Positions 25,623 through 33,598 of a stretch of DNA of 64,000 nucleotides are shown piece after piece; position 1 is the first letter of the stretch; each line of letters begins with the position of its first letter. This DNA comes from Nonomuraea turcica (lineage in GTDB: Bacteria > Actinomycetota > Actinomycetes > Streptosporangiales > Streptosporangiaceae), in assembly GCF_030718205.1 (NCBI RefSeq), contig NZ_JAUZQF010000012.1:186001-250000 (forward strand). The letters run 5' to 3'. A program made the translations under genes and the position numbers. A model generated the notes under the pieces. It was not told the origin of the DNA, did no database searches, and was given only the letters and a program-made list of their open reading frames with translations.

Positions 25623-25791
25623 AACAGCTCCTCCATGCGATTTCATTCCGGGGGACCGGGGCGTTCATCCAGGAACGGCCCGATCGTCGCACGTTCAGGG
25701 GTGATTGTGCGAGCGCTGGTGTAGGAGCATGGCCGTCGAGGTGGGAAGATGACTCTGCTTGCCGACGACGTGCTGGAGAAGAGGTGCCGCG

Positions 25792-26499
25792 GTGTTCTAC
25801 TGGGTGGTCAAGGCCATCTTGGGGCCGATCCTCCACCTTGTGTTCAGGCCGTGGACGGAGGGCGCGGAAAACGTGCCGAAGGAAGGGCCGGCGATCCTGG
25901 CCGGCAACCACCTGTCGTTCGCCGATCATTTCTTCGGCCCGCTCCAGCTGCGCCGCAAGGTCATCTCGCTGGGCAAGTCCGACTACTTCACCGGCCGCGG
26001 CGTGAAGGGCTTCTTCACCCGGCTGTTCTTCAGCGGCGTCGGCACCGTGCCGATCGACCGCTCCGGGGGCAAGGCCAGCGAGGCGGCGCTCCGCACCGGC
26101 CTGCGCATCCTGCGCGAGGGCAACGTCCTGGGCATCTACCCGGAGGGCACCCGCTCGCCCGACGGGCGGCTCTACAAGGGCAAGACCGGTGTGGCCCGGC
26201 TGGCCCTGGAGTCGCGGGCCCCGGTCATCCCCTGGGCGATGATCAACACGTACGAGATGATGCCGCCGGGGCGGGTGCTCCCCAAGCTCGGGATCCGGCC
26301 GGGCGTCCGGTTCGGCAAGCCGCTCGACTTCTCCCGCTACTACGGGATGGAGGACGACCGCCTGGTGCTGCGCGCGGTGACCGACGAGATCATGTACGCG
26401 CTGATGGAGCTGTCCGAGCAGGAATACGTCGACAAATACGCCGCCAGTGCCCGCGTCGAGATGGAGCGCGCCGCCCGCGCCGCCGCCGCCAGGGACTAG
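25792..26499 (+). CDS. plsC: 1-acyl-sn-glycerol-3-phosphate acyltransferase
   Basis: 235 residues. The acyltransferase motifs are N-H-L-S-F-A-D (H-x4-D, near 39-45), G-T-V-P-I-D-R near 79, and Y-P-E-G-T-R-S-P-D-G near 110. One N-terminal hydrophobic segment anchors it at the membrane. It makes phosphatidic acid from lysophosphatidic acid. GTG 25792 gives the V-F-Y-W-V-V-K start common in this family; a TTG at 25759 is possible but poorly placed. The stop shares CTAG with the convergent MarR gene. Confidence 0.9.
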   Translation: MFYWVVKAILGPILHLVFRPWTEGAENVPKEGPAILAGNHLSFADHFFGPLQLRRKVISLGKSDYFTGRGVKGFFTRLFFSGVGTVPIDRSGGKASEAALRTGLRILREGNVLGIYPEGTRSPDGRLYKGKTGVARLALESRAPVIPWAMINTYEMMPPGRVLPKLGIRPGVRFGKPLDFSRYYGMEDDRLVLRAVTDEIMYALMELSEQEYVDKYAASARVEMERAARAAAARD

Positions 26500-26969
26500 C
26501 GGACGTCCGAGGAGCGTAGTGCCTCCTCTGTCTTCCTAAGGGCGGCCGTCATCGTGTGCAGCTCCTCCCGGTTGAGCCGGTCGATCAGATATCTCCTGAC
26601 GACCTCCACGTGCCCCGGCGCCACCCGCTCCAGGCACCGCAGGCCCGCCTCGGTGATCACCGCCAGCACACCGCGCTCGTCCGACGGACAGGTGGCACGC
26701 TCCACCAGCCCTGCCTTCTCCAGCTGAGTGATCTGGTACGTCAGCGCGCTCTTCGACACCACGACACCCTTGGCCAGCTCCGTCATCCGCTCCTGGCGGC
26801 CGGGGGCCTCGGCGAGCCGCACCAGGATCTCGAACTGCGGGTGCGTCAGCCCCGCCGCGGCCTTGAGCTGCTCTTCGATCCGCCTGTCGAGCAAGTGGGA
26901 AGTCGACAGGAAGGCGCGCCAGGCCGCCATCTCCGTCGAGTCGAGCCATCGGGGTTCCGTCACCGGCAC
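26496..26969 (-). CDS. MarR-family transcriptional repressor
   Basis: 157 residues, a single MarR winged-helix domain. Visible are Q-F-E-I-L-V-R-L near 47, the recognition helix S-K-S-A-L-T-Y-Q-I-T-Q-L-E, and the wing S-D-E-R-G-V. There is one Cys in the wing (A-T-C-P-S-D-E-R), a possible redox or electrophile sensor, but this is inference. It is divergent from doxX, with two near-identical 16-bp operator-like sites between them. Confidence 0.9.
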   Translation of the reverse strand: MPVTEPRWLDSTEMAAWRAFLSTSHLLDRRIEEQLKAAAGLTHPQFEILVRLAEAPGRQERMTELAKGVVVSKSALTYQITQLEKAGLVERATCPSDERGVLAVITEAGLRCLERVAPGHVEVVRRYLIDRLNREELHTMTAALRKTEEALRSSDVR

Positions 26970-26981
26970 AGTCTACCGCGT

Positions 26982-27034
26982 TTGTTCAGATTTTAACTTT
27001 CCCTGCTACAGTGCTCTCGTTCAAAACTGAACAA
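26982..27034. promoter_or_regulatory. Twin MarR operator in the marR-doxX intergenic region
   Basis: TTGTTCAGATTTTAAC (26982-26997) and GTTCAAAACTGAACAA (27019-27034) are inverted copies differing at only two positions: the reverse complement of the second is TTGTTCAGTTTTGAAC. Each contains a GTTCA-N4-TGAAC type core. A TACAGT hexamer at 27007-27012 between them may be the -10 of doxX. The arrangement suggests that two MarR dimers repress both divergent genes. Confidence 0.7.
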
Positions 27035-27054
27035 CTATCTCACTAGGAGGTCGC

Positions 27055-27483
27055 ATGGTCGACCAGGCCCGTCCCCTCGTCCTGCTGCTCGCGAGAATCG
27101 CCCTCGGGGTGATCTTCCTCGTGCACGGCTACCAGAAGTTCGCGACCATGGGCATCGCGGGCACGACCAAGTTCTTCGAGTCCGTCGGCATCCCGCTGGC
27201 CGGCGTGGCCGCTCCGGCCGTCGCGGTGCTGGAGGTGGCCGGCGGCCTGGCGCTGATCCTCGGCGCCGCGCTGCCGATCGTCGGCACGCTGCTGGCCCTC
27301 GACATGATCGGCGCGATCGTCTTCGTCCACGCCGCCAACGGCTTCGGCGCCGCCGAGGGTGGCTACGAGCTCGTCCTGGCGCTGGCCGCGGCGAGCCTGG
27401 CCATCGGCTTCACCGGCGGCGGCGCGCTGGCGCTCGACCGCGTCTTCGGCCGCCGCCGCACCGCCGAGTCGGTCTCCGCCTGA
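27055..27483 (+). CDS. DoxX-family membrane protein
   Basis: 142 residues, four transmembrane helices. The DoxX pattern L-A-R-I-A-L-G-V-I-F-L-V-H-G-Y-Q-K is at 9-26 and a G-G-L-A-L-I-L-G-A-A segment follows near 63. DoxX proteins are small quinone- or oxidoreductase-associated membrane proteins, often under MarR control and induced by electrophiles. AGGAGG precedes the ATG. The last codons and stop are repeated downstream. Confidence 0.88.
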   Translation: MVDQARPLVLLLARIALGVIFLVHGYQKFATMGIAGTTKFFESVGIPLAGVAAPAVAVLEVAGGLALILGAALPIVGTLLALDMIGAIVFVHAANGFGAAEGGYELVLALAAASLAIGFTGGGALALDRVFGRRRTAESVSA

Positions 27484-27558
27484 CCCCGGGCTCCTCAGAC
27501 GGTCTCCGTCTGACCCCGGCTTCCCAGGCGGTCTCCGTCCGACTTCGGCCGCCGAGGA
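27471..27558 (+). repeat. Three 29-30-bp tandem units starting in the doxX 3' end
   Basis: Units begin at 27471, 27501 and 27530, each opening with GGTCTCCG. The first contains the real end of doxX (V-S-A, TGA), the second reads V-S-V and TGA in the same register, and the third has lost the stop. The copies diverge progressively downstream, as in slipped-strand duplication of a gene end. Confidence 0.8.
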
Positions 27559-27640
27559 CCCCCGCGCACCCACTCCCTCAGCCAGGCGTGCGCGGGGTCG
27601 GCGTCGTAGGCCGGTCCCTCGGACCGGCCCGGGCTGCGTC

Positions 27641-28507
27641 CTACGACAGATGGGCGCGGATCTGCGTGATGTGCTCGGGAGTCGTCCGGCAGCAGCCGCC
27701 GATCAGCGACGCGCCCGCCAGCTGCCACTCCTTGGCGGCCTGCCCGAACTCCACCGGATCGGCCAGGCCCAGCCAGCGCCGATGCCCGGCGTCCCAGCTC
27801 TCGCCCGAGTTCGGGTAGACCACGACGGGCAGCCCGCCGGACAGGCAGGCGATGAGCCCGGGGATGTGGCGGGGCGCCGTGCAGTTCGCGCCGACGGCCA
27901 CCACCTGCGGATTCCCGCTGAACAGGGCGGCAGCCTCGCGGATCGGCGTGCCGTCGTTGAGCCGTTCGCCGTCCCGGCAGGAGAAGCTCACCCACGCCTT
28001 GACCCCCGGCGTGCGCTCCAGCAGCCTGGCCAGAGCCCGCGCCTCCGGATAGGACGGAATCGTCTCGCAGGCCAGCAGGTCGGCGCCGGCCGTGGCCAGG
28101 ATCTCCCAGCGGGGCAGGTGCCAGGAGTAGAGGCCGTCCTCGTCGAGGTCGTAGTCGCCGGTGTATTCAGCGCCGTTGGCCAGGAACGCGCCGTACGGGC
28201 CGACCGAGGCCGCCACCAGCCCGCGGCCGGCCTGGTCGCGCGCCTGCCCGGCCAGCACCACCGACAGCCTGATCAGCGCCTCCGCCTGTGCCGCTCCCAG
28301 GCCGCGCCGCATGAAGCCCGGGATCGTGGCCTGGTAGCTCGCGGTGATGGCCACATCGGCCCCCGCCGTGAAGTAGTCGGCGTGCGCCTGCCGGATCAGC
28401 TCCGGCTGCTCCAGCAGCAACCGCGCCGACCAGAGGTCGTCGCTGAGGTCGGCGCCGAGCCGTTCGAGGTGGGTGGACAGGCCCCCGTCCAGGACAAGTG
28501 TGGTCAC
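27641..28507 (-). CDS. mmuM: Homocysteine S-methyltransferase
   Basis: 288 residues, the Zn-dependent methyltransferase barrel (PF02574). L-D-G-G-L-S-T-H-L-E-R-L-G opens the protein, and the zinc cysteines are in G-A-N-C-T-A-P (near 219) and the pair G-G-C-C-R-T-T-P (near 274). There is no cobalamin domain, so the methyl donor is probably S-methylmethionine or SAM. The GTG start overlaps the upstream trehalose-phosphatase stop (GTGA), an unexpected operon pairing of methionine and trehalose metabolism. Confidence 0.9.
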   Translation of the reverse strand: MTTLVLDGGLSTHLERLGADLSDDLWSARLLLEQPELIRQAHADYFTAGADVAITASYQATIPGFMRRGLGAAQAEALIRLSVVLAGQARDQAGRGLVAASVGPYGAFLANGAEYTGDYDLDEDGLYSWHLPRWEILATAGADLLACETIPSYPEARALARLLERTPGVKAWVSFSCRDGERLNDGTPIREAAALFSGNPQVVAVGANCTAPRHIPGLIACLSGGLPVVVYPNSGESWDAGHRRWLGLADPVEFGQAAKEWQLAGASLIGGCCRTTPEHITQIRAHLS

Positions 28508-29337
28508 CCATCCAGGGTAAGAGCAGGCGGAGGATGGCCGGGAAAGGCGCTGATCACCTGCTCGAGCAGGACCGGCGTGTCTTCGGGGGAATCCACCGTG
28601 AAGTCGGCCCGGCGCGCCAGCTCGTCGCCCGTCTCCCGGTTGGCCACCGCGACCCGGACGCCCATGAACCCGGGATCCCGCTCCTCCCTGCAGCGCAGCG
28701 CGTCGAACGCGCGGCCGTCGGAGATGTCGTCGCCGAAATACCAGGCGCGGGTCAGCGTCTCCGCCTCCTGAGCGATGACCGTGCCCTTGTCGCACTCCAC
28801 CGGCGGCCGGAGCTCCACCACCATGCGGCCGTGCTGCTCGCGCAGGCCCAGCTCCACCGCCTTGCCCGAGGCCCACCGCTCCACCGCGCCACGCAGCGCC
28901 GGGACCGCGCGGTAGTGCAGCGACACCACCAGCGCCTTGTCCTCGATCAGGACCTCGCCCGGCAGATCGCGGGCGGCGTCCGCGGCCAACCGGCGCATGA
29001 TCGGGGCCCACGGCTCGGCCGCGGCCTCGGTGCGCACCCGGCCGTCGACGACGGTCTGCATCCCGTAGAGGCCGAACAGGGCGACCTGCGGCGCACGCGA
29101 GAACCGCTCGCACAGGAACGCGGCCGGGCGGGCCGAGACCACGGCGACCCTGCCGACCAGGCTCGTCAGCGCCTGCAAGCGCTCCACCGCCCCCGGAACG
29201 GGGAGCACGGCGCCGGGATCTCGCATGATCGGGGCGATCGTGCCGTCGAAGTCGAAGAAGAAGCCGGATTTCCTGCTCTCGGAAACGGTGGCCGACACCG
29301 CTTCGGCGAAGCGGAGCGGGGCGCGAGGGGTCGCCAT
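28504..29337 (-). CDS. otsB: Trehalose-6-phosphate phosphatase
   Basis: A 277-residue HAD-superfamily phosphatase. Motif I is F-D-F-D-G-T (near 28-33), motif II V-V-S-A-R-P (near 67), and the metal-binding motif W-Y-F-G-D-D-I-S-D-G is near 200. It removes phosphate from trehalose-6-phosphate, the second step of the OtsAB pathway. No otsA is adjacent. The size fits actinobacterial OtsB lacking the extra N-terminal domain. Confidence 0.88.
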   Translation of the reverse strand: MATPRAPLRFAEAVSATVSESRKSGFFFDFDGTIAPIMRDPGAVLPVPGAVERLQALTSLVGRVAVVSARPAAFLCERFSRAPQVALFGLYGMQTVVDGRVRTEAAAEPWAPIMRRLAADAARDLPGEVLIEDKALVVSLHYRAVPALRGAVERWASGKAVELGLREQHGRMVVELRPPVECDKGTVIAQEAETLTRAWYFGDDISDGRAFDALRCREERDPGFMGVRVAVANRETGDELARRADFTVDSPEDTPVLLEQVISAFPGHPPPALTLDG

Positions 29338-29398
29338 GGTCGTGACGATAGAACAGCCTGACCGGCTCGGATAGACGCTCGTCCGATATTCGGCCGCG

Positions 29399-29475
29399 GT
29401 TCAGACGGCGGCTACGCGGGCGAGGGCGGGGTCGTCATTCAGCCGGCGGCCACGCGGGCCAGAGCGTGGCGATCC
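29399..29475 (-). repeat. 38-bp duplication of the crp-like gene's 3' end
   Basis: On the minus strand the end of the Crp-type gene (A-L-A-R-V-A-A-G, TGA) is followed directly by an imperfect copy reading A-L-A-R-V-A-A-V, TGA. The two share CGCGTnGCCGCCG and CTGAA at the same offset. The unit is about 38 bp. Confidence 0.7.
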
Positions 29476-29990
29476 AGGACGACTACCTCGCCGGAGCCGA
29501 TCTCGATCATCCGGCGGCGTTCGAACGAGCGAAGGGCGCGGTTCACGCTCACCCGCGTCGCGCCGATCTCGGCGCCCAGCCCTGCCTGGCCGGCGTGCAG
29601 CGGCACCCGGCCGTCCGTGATCCGGCGTACCAGCCAGGTGGCCACGCGTGCCGGCACGTCACGCACCGTCGTACGCGGCAGATAGGCCACCTCCACCGCC
29701 GTCAGGGCCGTCCGTGTCGCCCGATGCGGGCCGTCCACCAGCAGGGCCGTCTTGTCGAACGCCACCGGCGCCGCCTCCACGGCCAGCACCACCTCCTTGC
29801 CGTCCGCACTCACCCGGCCCGCCTTCACCCGGACGCCTAGCAGCACGATCAGCTGATCGGCCGGGTCGCCCTCGGTGCACAGCACCTGCCCGGCCGGATA
29901 GCGCCTGCGCCGGGTCAGGGCCGCCAGCGCCCGCAGCCGCTCCTCGCCAAGCCCGCCCAGCATCGGCAGGTCGGCCAGCGTGTACGTCAT
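29439..29990 (-). CDS. Crp/Fnr-family transcriptional regulator
   Basis: 183 residues. It has a cyclic-nucleotide-binding-like beta barrel (about 5-115) and a C-terminal HTH (about 130-180) with A-E-I-G-A-T-R-V-S-V-N-R-A-L. It lacks the Cys cluster of FNR. The barrel P-A-G-Q-V-L-C-T-E-G-D-P-A-D is typical of cNMP-like folds, but the arginine contacting cAMP phosphate is not obvious. The start is Met 29990 (M-T-Y-T-L-A-D-L-P); the upstream extension in frame has no protein character. It is divergent from a YciI remnant 73 bp away. Confidence 0.82.
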   Translation of the reverse strand: MTYTLADLPMLGGLGEERLRALAALTRRRRYPAGQVLCTEGDPADQLIVLLGVRVKAGRVSADGKEVVLAVEAAPVAFDKTALLVDGPHRATRTALTAVEVAYLPRTTVRDVPARVATWLVRRITDGRVPLHAGQAGLGAEIGATRVSVNRALRSFERRRMIEIGSGEVVVLDRHALARVAAG

Positions 29991-30063
29991 GTATCCCCGT
30001 ATACACCCCGCCGGTGCCCCGCGATGCAGAGCGAAGGCCCCATCGCCCCTAGCGTGCGGGGAC

Positions 30064-30246
30064 ATGGCGAGATACGTGGTGCAACTGGCCTTCGACGGCG
30101 ACCCACGACGGCTCACGGCCCGCCCCGCGCACCGGGAGCACCTGCGGCGGCTCAAGGAGGAGGGGCGGCTGGTGAGCGGACGCCGATCCTGTGACCGCCC
30201 CGGCCCTGCCCGATGCCTGGGCAGGGCCGGAGCGGGCGGTCAGTGA
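30064..30246 (+). pseudogene. YciI-like protein, truncated N-terminal remnant
   Basis: The frame reads M-A-R-Y-V-V-Q-L-A-F, then R-P-A-H-R-E-H-L-R-R-L-K-E-E-G-R-L-V-S-G. This matches the first about 38 residues of YciI-family small proteins, including the conserved H-x2-H-L region. The family normally continues for another 50 residues with a G-P-x-x-D-x-x-G segment, but here it runs into a Cys/Arg/Gly-rich tail and stops, coinciding with the large hairpin at 30193. I infer a deletion remnant. Whether the 60-residue peptide is made is unknown. Confidence 0.6.
30193..30241. terminator. Long bidirectional hairpin after the VIT-VWA gene
   Basis: GACCGCCC and CCGGCCCTGCCC pair with GGGCAGGGCCGG and GGGCGGTC around the 7-base loop GATGCCT, giving 20 base pairs with only a 2-base bulge. 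No T tract follows on either strand. It sits directly downstream of the minus-strand VIT-VWA stop and inside the truncated YciI frame, so it probably ends both transcripts. Confidence 0.7.
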
Positions 30247-32657
30247 CGCTTCCAGAAGGGCGTGCGACGGTCGCCGCCGGGCAGCGGGCCACCGGGATGC
30301 CCACCACCGGGTTGCCCGCCCTCGTCGCCGAGGTGTCCGCGGCCCGGCGTGGGTCGGGGCGGCGGTGTGGAGCCGCCGATCAGGGCCCTGAGGACCGCGA
30401 TGGCGTGGTCGTGCAGCGCCTGGGCTTCCGCGTCCGGCCGCTCGGCCGCTTCCAGCTCGCGAGCCAGCCTCACCAGCTGCTCGTCGCCGCCCAGGTATTC
30501 CGCGAGCGCCGCCAGCCGCGACCCCAGGTCGGCCAGGTACAGCAGATCGGGCGCGGGCAGCGCCGTGAGCCGATCCAGCTCGGCCACCAGCTGCGGCCGT
30601 ACCGACTCCAGCCGGCCCGCGGGACGCGGCCCCGGAGCGAACCTCGGCCCGCCCCCGAGCCGCCCAGGCTGACTGGGCCGGGGACCGGGCTTGGGCCCGC
30701 CGCCACGGGCCAGGAACCCCCCATCGTCACCGGCCATCTCGGCGGCGCCGAACCCAGGCTCAGGCCGCCGCATCCGCGGCGCGGCCGCGGGCATGGCCAT
30801 CATCGCGGTGTGCGCCGTGAAGCCGCCGCCCATCATCGGCGCGGCCTGCGGCGGCTCCCAGCCGCTCGGCGGCTCGACCGGCTGGATGACGCGGTGCTCG
30901 GGCCCGCCGTCGGCGACCTGCCTGGTGTCGATCGCCACGTACGCGGTGAAGCGGCAGAGCACGCCGCGCTCGAGCGAGGTGCGGACGATGCGCGACTCCA
31001 GCTCGTGCTCGCCCATGGCATAACGGTCCTCGAGCTCCCGCAGGTGCGCCCGGGCCCACACGGCGCGGACGGCCGGATTGTCCACTGTGACACCCGCGAC
31101 CTGCTCCTCCCACGGGCCGCCGGCGGCCATCCCGCGAACGGTCACCGAGGACCCTTCGCGGTAGCGCCCGTACACGCGCAGCGGGACACCCGGGAAGATC
31201 GACCCGAGATGCGTGACCGTACCGGGTTCGACCTCCAGCCCCTTGAGCGAGAGGTCGGTCACCAGGGGCGCGCCGATCCTGCGGTGGATGTGGTCCATGG
31301 CCGCGTCGAGCCGGTCCTCCGACTCGACCAGCTCACACCGGCCCGCGCCGAGCCCGGCGAGCCTGCCGAGGAAGCCGGCGTTCACGGCCCGGTCGATGCC
31401 GACCGTGTGCACGCGCATGGCCGACAGCGCGCCGCCCGCCTGCTCCAGGATCTGGTCCTCGTTGCCCACCTGGCCGTCGGTGACCAGCACCACGACCCGC
31501 TCCCGCTCGGCCGGGGCGCCCAGCAGGGCGATGGCCTGGCGCAGCGGCTCGAGCAGCTCCGTGCCGCCGCGGGCGTCGACCCGGGCGAGGTGCTCCACGG
31601 CGCGGTACCGGTTGCGGTCCGACGCCTCGACGAGCCCCTCGAACGCCCGCTCCACCACGGAGTCGAACGTCAGCACCGCGAAGCGGTCCTGCGGCGTCAG
31701 CGTGTCGACGATGCGGGCGGCGGCCCGGCGCGCGGCCACCATCTTCCAGCCGCCCATGCTGCCCGAGCGGTCGAGCAGCAGCACCAGATCCCGCGGCGTG
31801 CGCGTGGCCTGCAGCGGCGGCGGCACGACGGTGAGCGCGAACGTCCCCCCTTGCCCGGCCGGGCTGTCGAGCTGCAACGATGTGGAGGCGTCGAACGACA
31901 TCCGCAGGATGAAGTCCCGGTCCAGCCGCTCGCCCGGACGCAGCCGCACCGTGTGGCCCTCCTCCTCGACCACGTGGAGGCTGGAGGCCAGCTCCCGCAG
32001 CTCCAGACCGGCGGCGTCCACGCTCGCGGCGAGCGACAGGCGCACCGGGTTGGGGAAGCCGGGCAGCAGCACGGGCGGGCTGATCCTGGACGCGTCCGGC
32101 ACGGCGTCGGTGTCGGGCACGACGCCGTCACCCGCGGGCCGGCCGTCGATGGGCGTGCCTGGGATGTAACGCGGCGCCACCACCAGCGGGAAGCGGAACG
32201 TGGCCGCCCCGTCCTCATACGGCAGCGGCTGGCTCATCGTCAGCCTGACCGAGACATGCTCGCCGGGCAGGATGTTGCCCACCCGGATCGTGAACACGTC
32301 CGGCCGGTCCTCCTCGGCGATGGCGGCCCGCCTGCCCTCCCGCAGCGCGCGGTCGTAGTCCGCCCTGGCCTGGCCGCGCTCCTTCAGCACGCCCTCGACC
32401 ACCCGGTCGTCGGCCTCCATCCGGAACGCGGTCACGGCCGCCCGGTCGGGCAGCGGGAAGACGTACGTGGCCTCCAGCGTGACGTCGAACGGGTTCCTGA
32501 ACCCCTGCGTGACCTCGACCCCGGCGATGAGGCCCGAGATGTCCGCGCTCACGTCCACGCTCTCCAGCGGCAGGTTGCCGCGCTCGGTCAGCAGCGCGCC
32601 GAACCCGGCGTCCGGCACCGGCAGGCACCGGGCGGGCTCCAACGAAGTGATCTTCAT
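30240..32657 (-). CDS. VIT and VWA domain-containing protein
   Basis: 805 residues. The N-terminal VIT domain (about 5-135) has the V-E-V-T-Q-G-F-R-N-P and Y-V-F-P-L-P segments. The von Willebrand A domain (about 275-450) has the complete MIDAS start D-R-S-G-S-M-G-G, so it can bind a metal and ligand. A Gly/Pro/Arg-rich low-complexity region follows, then a short helical end (residues about 640-805). There is no signal peptide or lipobox, so the protein appears cytosolic. It is translationally coupled to an upstream MerR regulator. Bacterial VIT-VWA proteins are poorly characterised and I assign no function. Confidence 0.85.
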   Translation of the reverse strand: MKITSLEPARCLPVPDAGFGALLTERGNLPLESVDVSADISGLIAGVEVTQGFRNPFDVTLEATYVFPLPDRAAVTAFRMEADDRVVEGVLKERGQARADYDRALREGRRAAIAEEDRPDVFTIRVGNILPGEHVSVRLTMSQPLPYEDGAATFRFPLVVAPRYIPGTPIDGRPAGDGVVPDTDAVPDASRISPPVLLPGFPNPVRLSLAASVDAAGLELRELASSLHVVEEEGHTVRLRPGERLDRDFILRMSFDASTSLQLDSPAGQGGTFALTVVPPPLQATRTPRDLVLLLDRSGSMGGWKMVAARRAAARIVDTLTPQDRFAVLTFDSVVERAFEGLVEASDRNRYRAVEHLARVDARGGTELLEPLRQAIALLGAPAERERVVVLVTDGQVGNEDQILEQAGGALSAMRVHTVGIDRAVNAGFLGRLAGLGAGRCELVESEDRLDAAMDHIHRRIGAPLVTDLSLKGLEVEPGTVTHLGSIFPGVPLRVYGRYREGSSVTVRGMAAGGPWEEQVAGVTVDNPAVRAVWARAHLRELEDRYAMGEHELESRIVRTSLERGVLCRFTAYVAIDTRQVADGGPEHRVIQPVEPPSGWEPPQAAPMMGGGFTAHTAMMAMPAAAPRMRRPEPGFGAAEMAGDDGGFLARGGGPKPGPRPSQPGRLGGGPRFAPGPRPAGRLESVRPQLVAELDRLTALPAPDLLYLADLGSRLAALAEYLGGDEQLVRLARELEAAERPDAEAQALHDHAIAVLRALIGGSTPPPRPTPGRGHLGDEGGQPGGGHPGGPLPGGDRRTPFWKRH

Positions 32658-33478
32658 ATCAGCTCCCTTTCTTCGAGCACCGCGAGCAGCGGTCCCGCCG
32701 CCGCCAGCACCGCCTGAACGTCCTCCTCGGACAGGGCGTGCCCGCCATCCAGCACCAGCCTCACCCCATCACCCAACCTGACCCCGGCGACCACCGCCCC
32801 GGCGCCGCCGCGCCCCTCCGCTCCCGTCTGCCGCCCGGCCACGTCGGCGCGCCCTCCCGGCCGCCACCCGGACATCCCGGGACGCGTTCGCCTCGAGGAT
32901 TGCCTATCAACATCGGGAGTACCTGCCGCCTCGACGCCCACGCGGCCGTGGGGCAGGGCGAGATCTGCACCGCTGCCGGGCATGGCGGCATCTGCACCGC
33001 TGCCGGGCATGGCGGCGCCGGCGCTCCCCTGGCCGGGCGCCGCAGCATAGGGCGCCGTCTCGGCGGCACGATGCACGCCGTCCCCGTCGGGCCGCTCGGT
33101 CCAGAACCGCTCGCGCACCGCTTCGTCACGAACTGAGCCGTCCGCGTCCTCCAGACCCATGGCACGCGGAGCAGCACTCGCCGTGTCCTCGAGCATCCGA
33201 TCCGTGGCGCCCGCCAGGGCCGCCTGGATCTCGGCGATCGAGTGGCCGGCCGCCTGCAGTCGCTTGATGGCCAGCAGTTGCAGCAGGTGCCGCCGTCCGT
33301 ACTGGGCGATCCGGCCGCGCCGGGTCAGGGGCGGGTCGACGAGGCCGATGGTCGTATACCACCTGATCAGCCGCTCTCCAGGCACGTCGCGGACCCGGCC
33401 GTTGGCTGGCGCGGCGCCGGCGCGCAGCGCCCGGGCCGCGTGCTCGGCCAGCTCGCCGATGGTCCAGGTGTCGCTCAT
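32654..33478 (-). CDS. MerR-family transcriptional regulator with repeat-containing linker
   Basis: 274 residues. The N-terminal MerR HTH (about 5-80) has W-T-I-G-E-L-A, I-R-W-Y-T-T-I-G-L and R-R-G-R-I-A-Q-Y-G-R-R. The middle is a low-complexity linker with a threefold repeat of P-G-S-G-A-D-A-A-M type. The last about 45 residues (V-R-L-V-L-D-G-G-H-A-L-S) may be an effector segment or contact the VIT-VWA partner. The stop overlaps the VIT-VWA start by 4 bp. A perfect 9-bp inverted repeat lies 11 bp upstream of the start, where it would overlap the promoter. GGAGG is only two bases from the ATG, too close to act normally, so translation may be leaderless. Confidence 0.85.
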   Translation of the reverse strand: MSDTWTIGELAEHAARALRAGAAPANGRVRDVPGERLIRWYTTIGLVDPPLTRRGRIAQYGRRHLLQLLAIKRLQAAGHSIAEIQAALAGATDRMLEDTASAAPRAMGLEDADGSVRDEAVRERFWTERPDGDGVHRAAETAPYAAAPGQGSAGAAMPGSGADAAMPGSGADLALPHGRVGVEAAGTPDVDRQSSRRTRPGMSGWRPGGRADVAGRQTGAEGRGGAGAVVAGVRLGDGVRLVLDGGHALSEEDVQAVLAAAGPLLAVLEERELI

Positions 33479-33488
33479 ACCTCCACAA

Positions 33489-33513
33489 TGACACTGTCAT
33501 TATTACAGTGTCA
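33489..33513. promoter_or_regulatory. MerR-type operator: perfect 9-bp inverted repeat
   Basis: TGACACTGT and ACAGTGTCA are exact complements separated by CATTATT. The dyad is placed as expected for an autoregulatory MerR site in the spacer of its own promoter, 11 bp before the merR start. It also lies about 85 bp upstream of the divergent dps gene. Confidence 0.8.
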
Positions 33514-33598
33514 ACGTTAAGGGCCTGGAAGTTTGGGCATGTGGATGCTTGTACGGAAATAAGCGGACAAAGCTCATCGAACGGGGAGGAATTACGAC

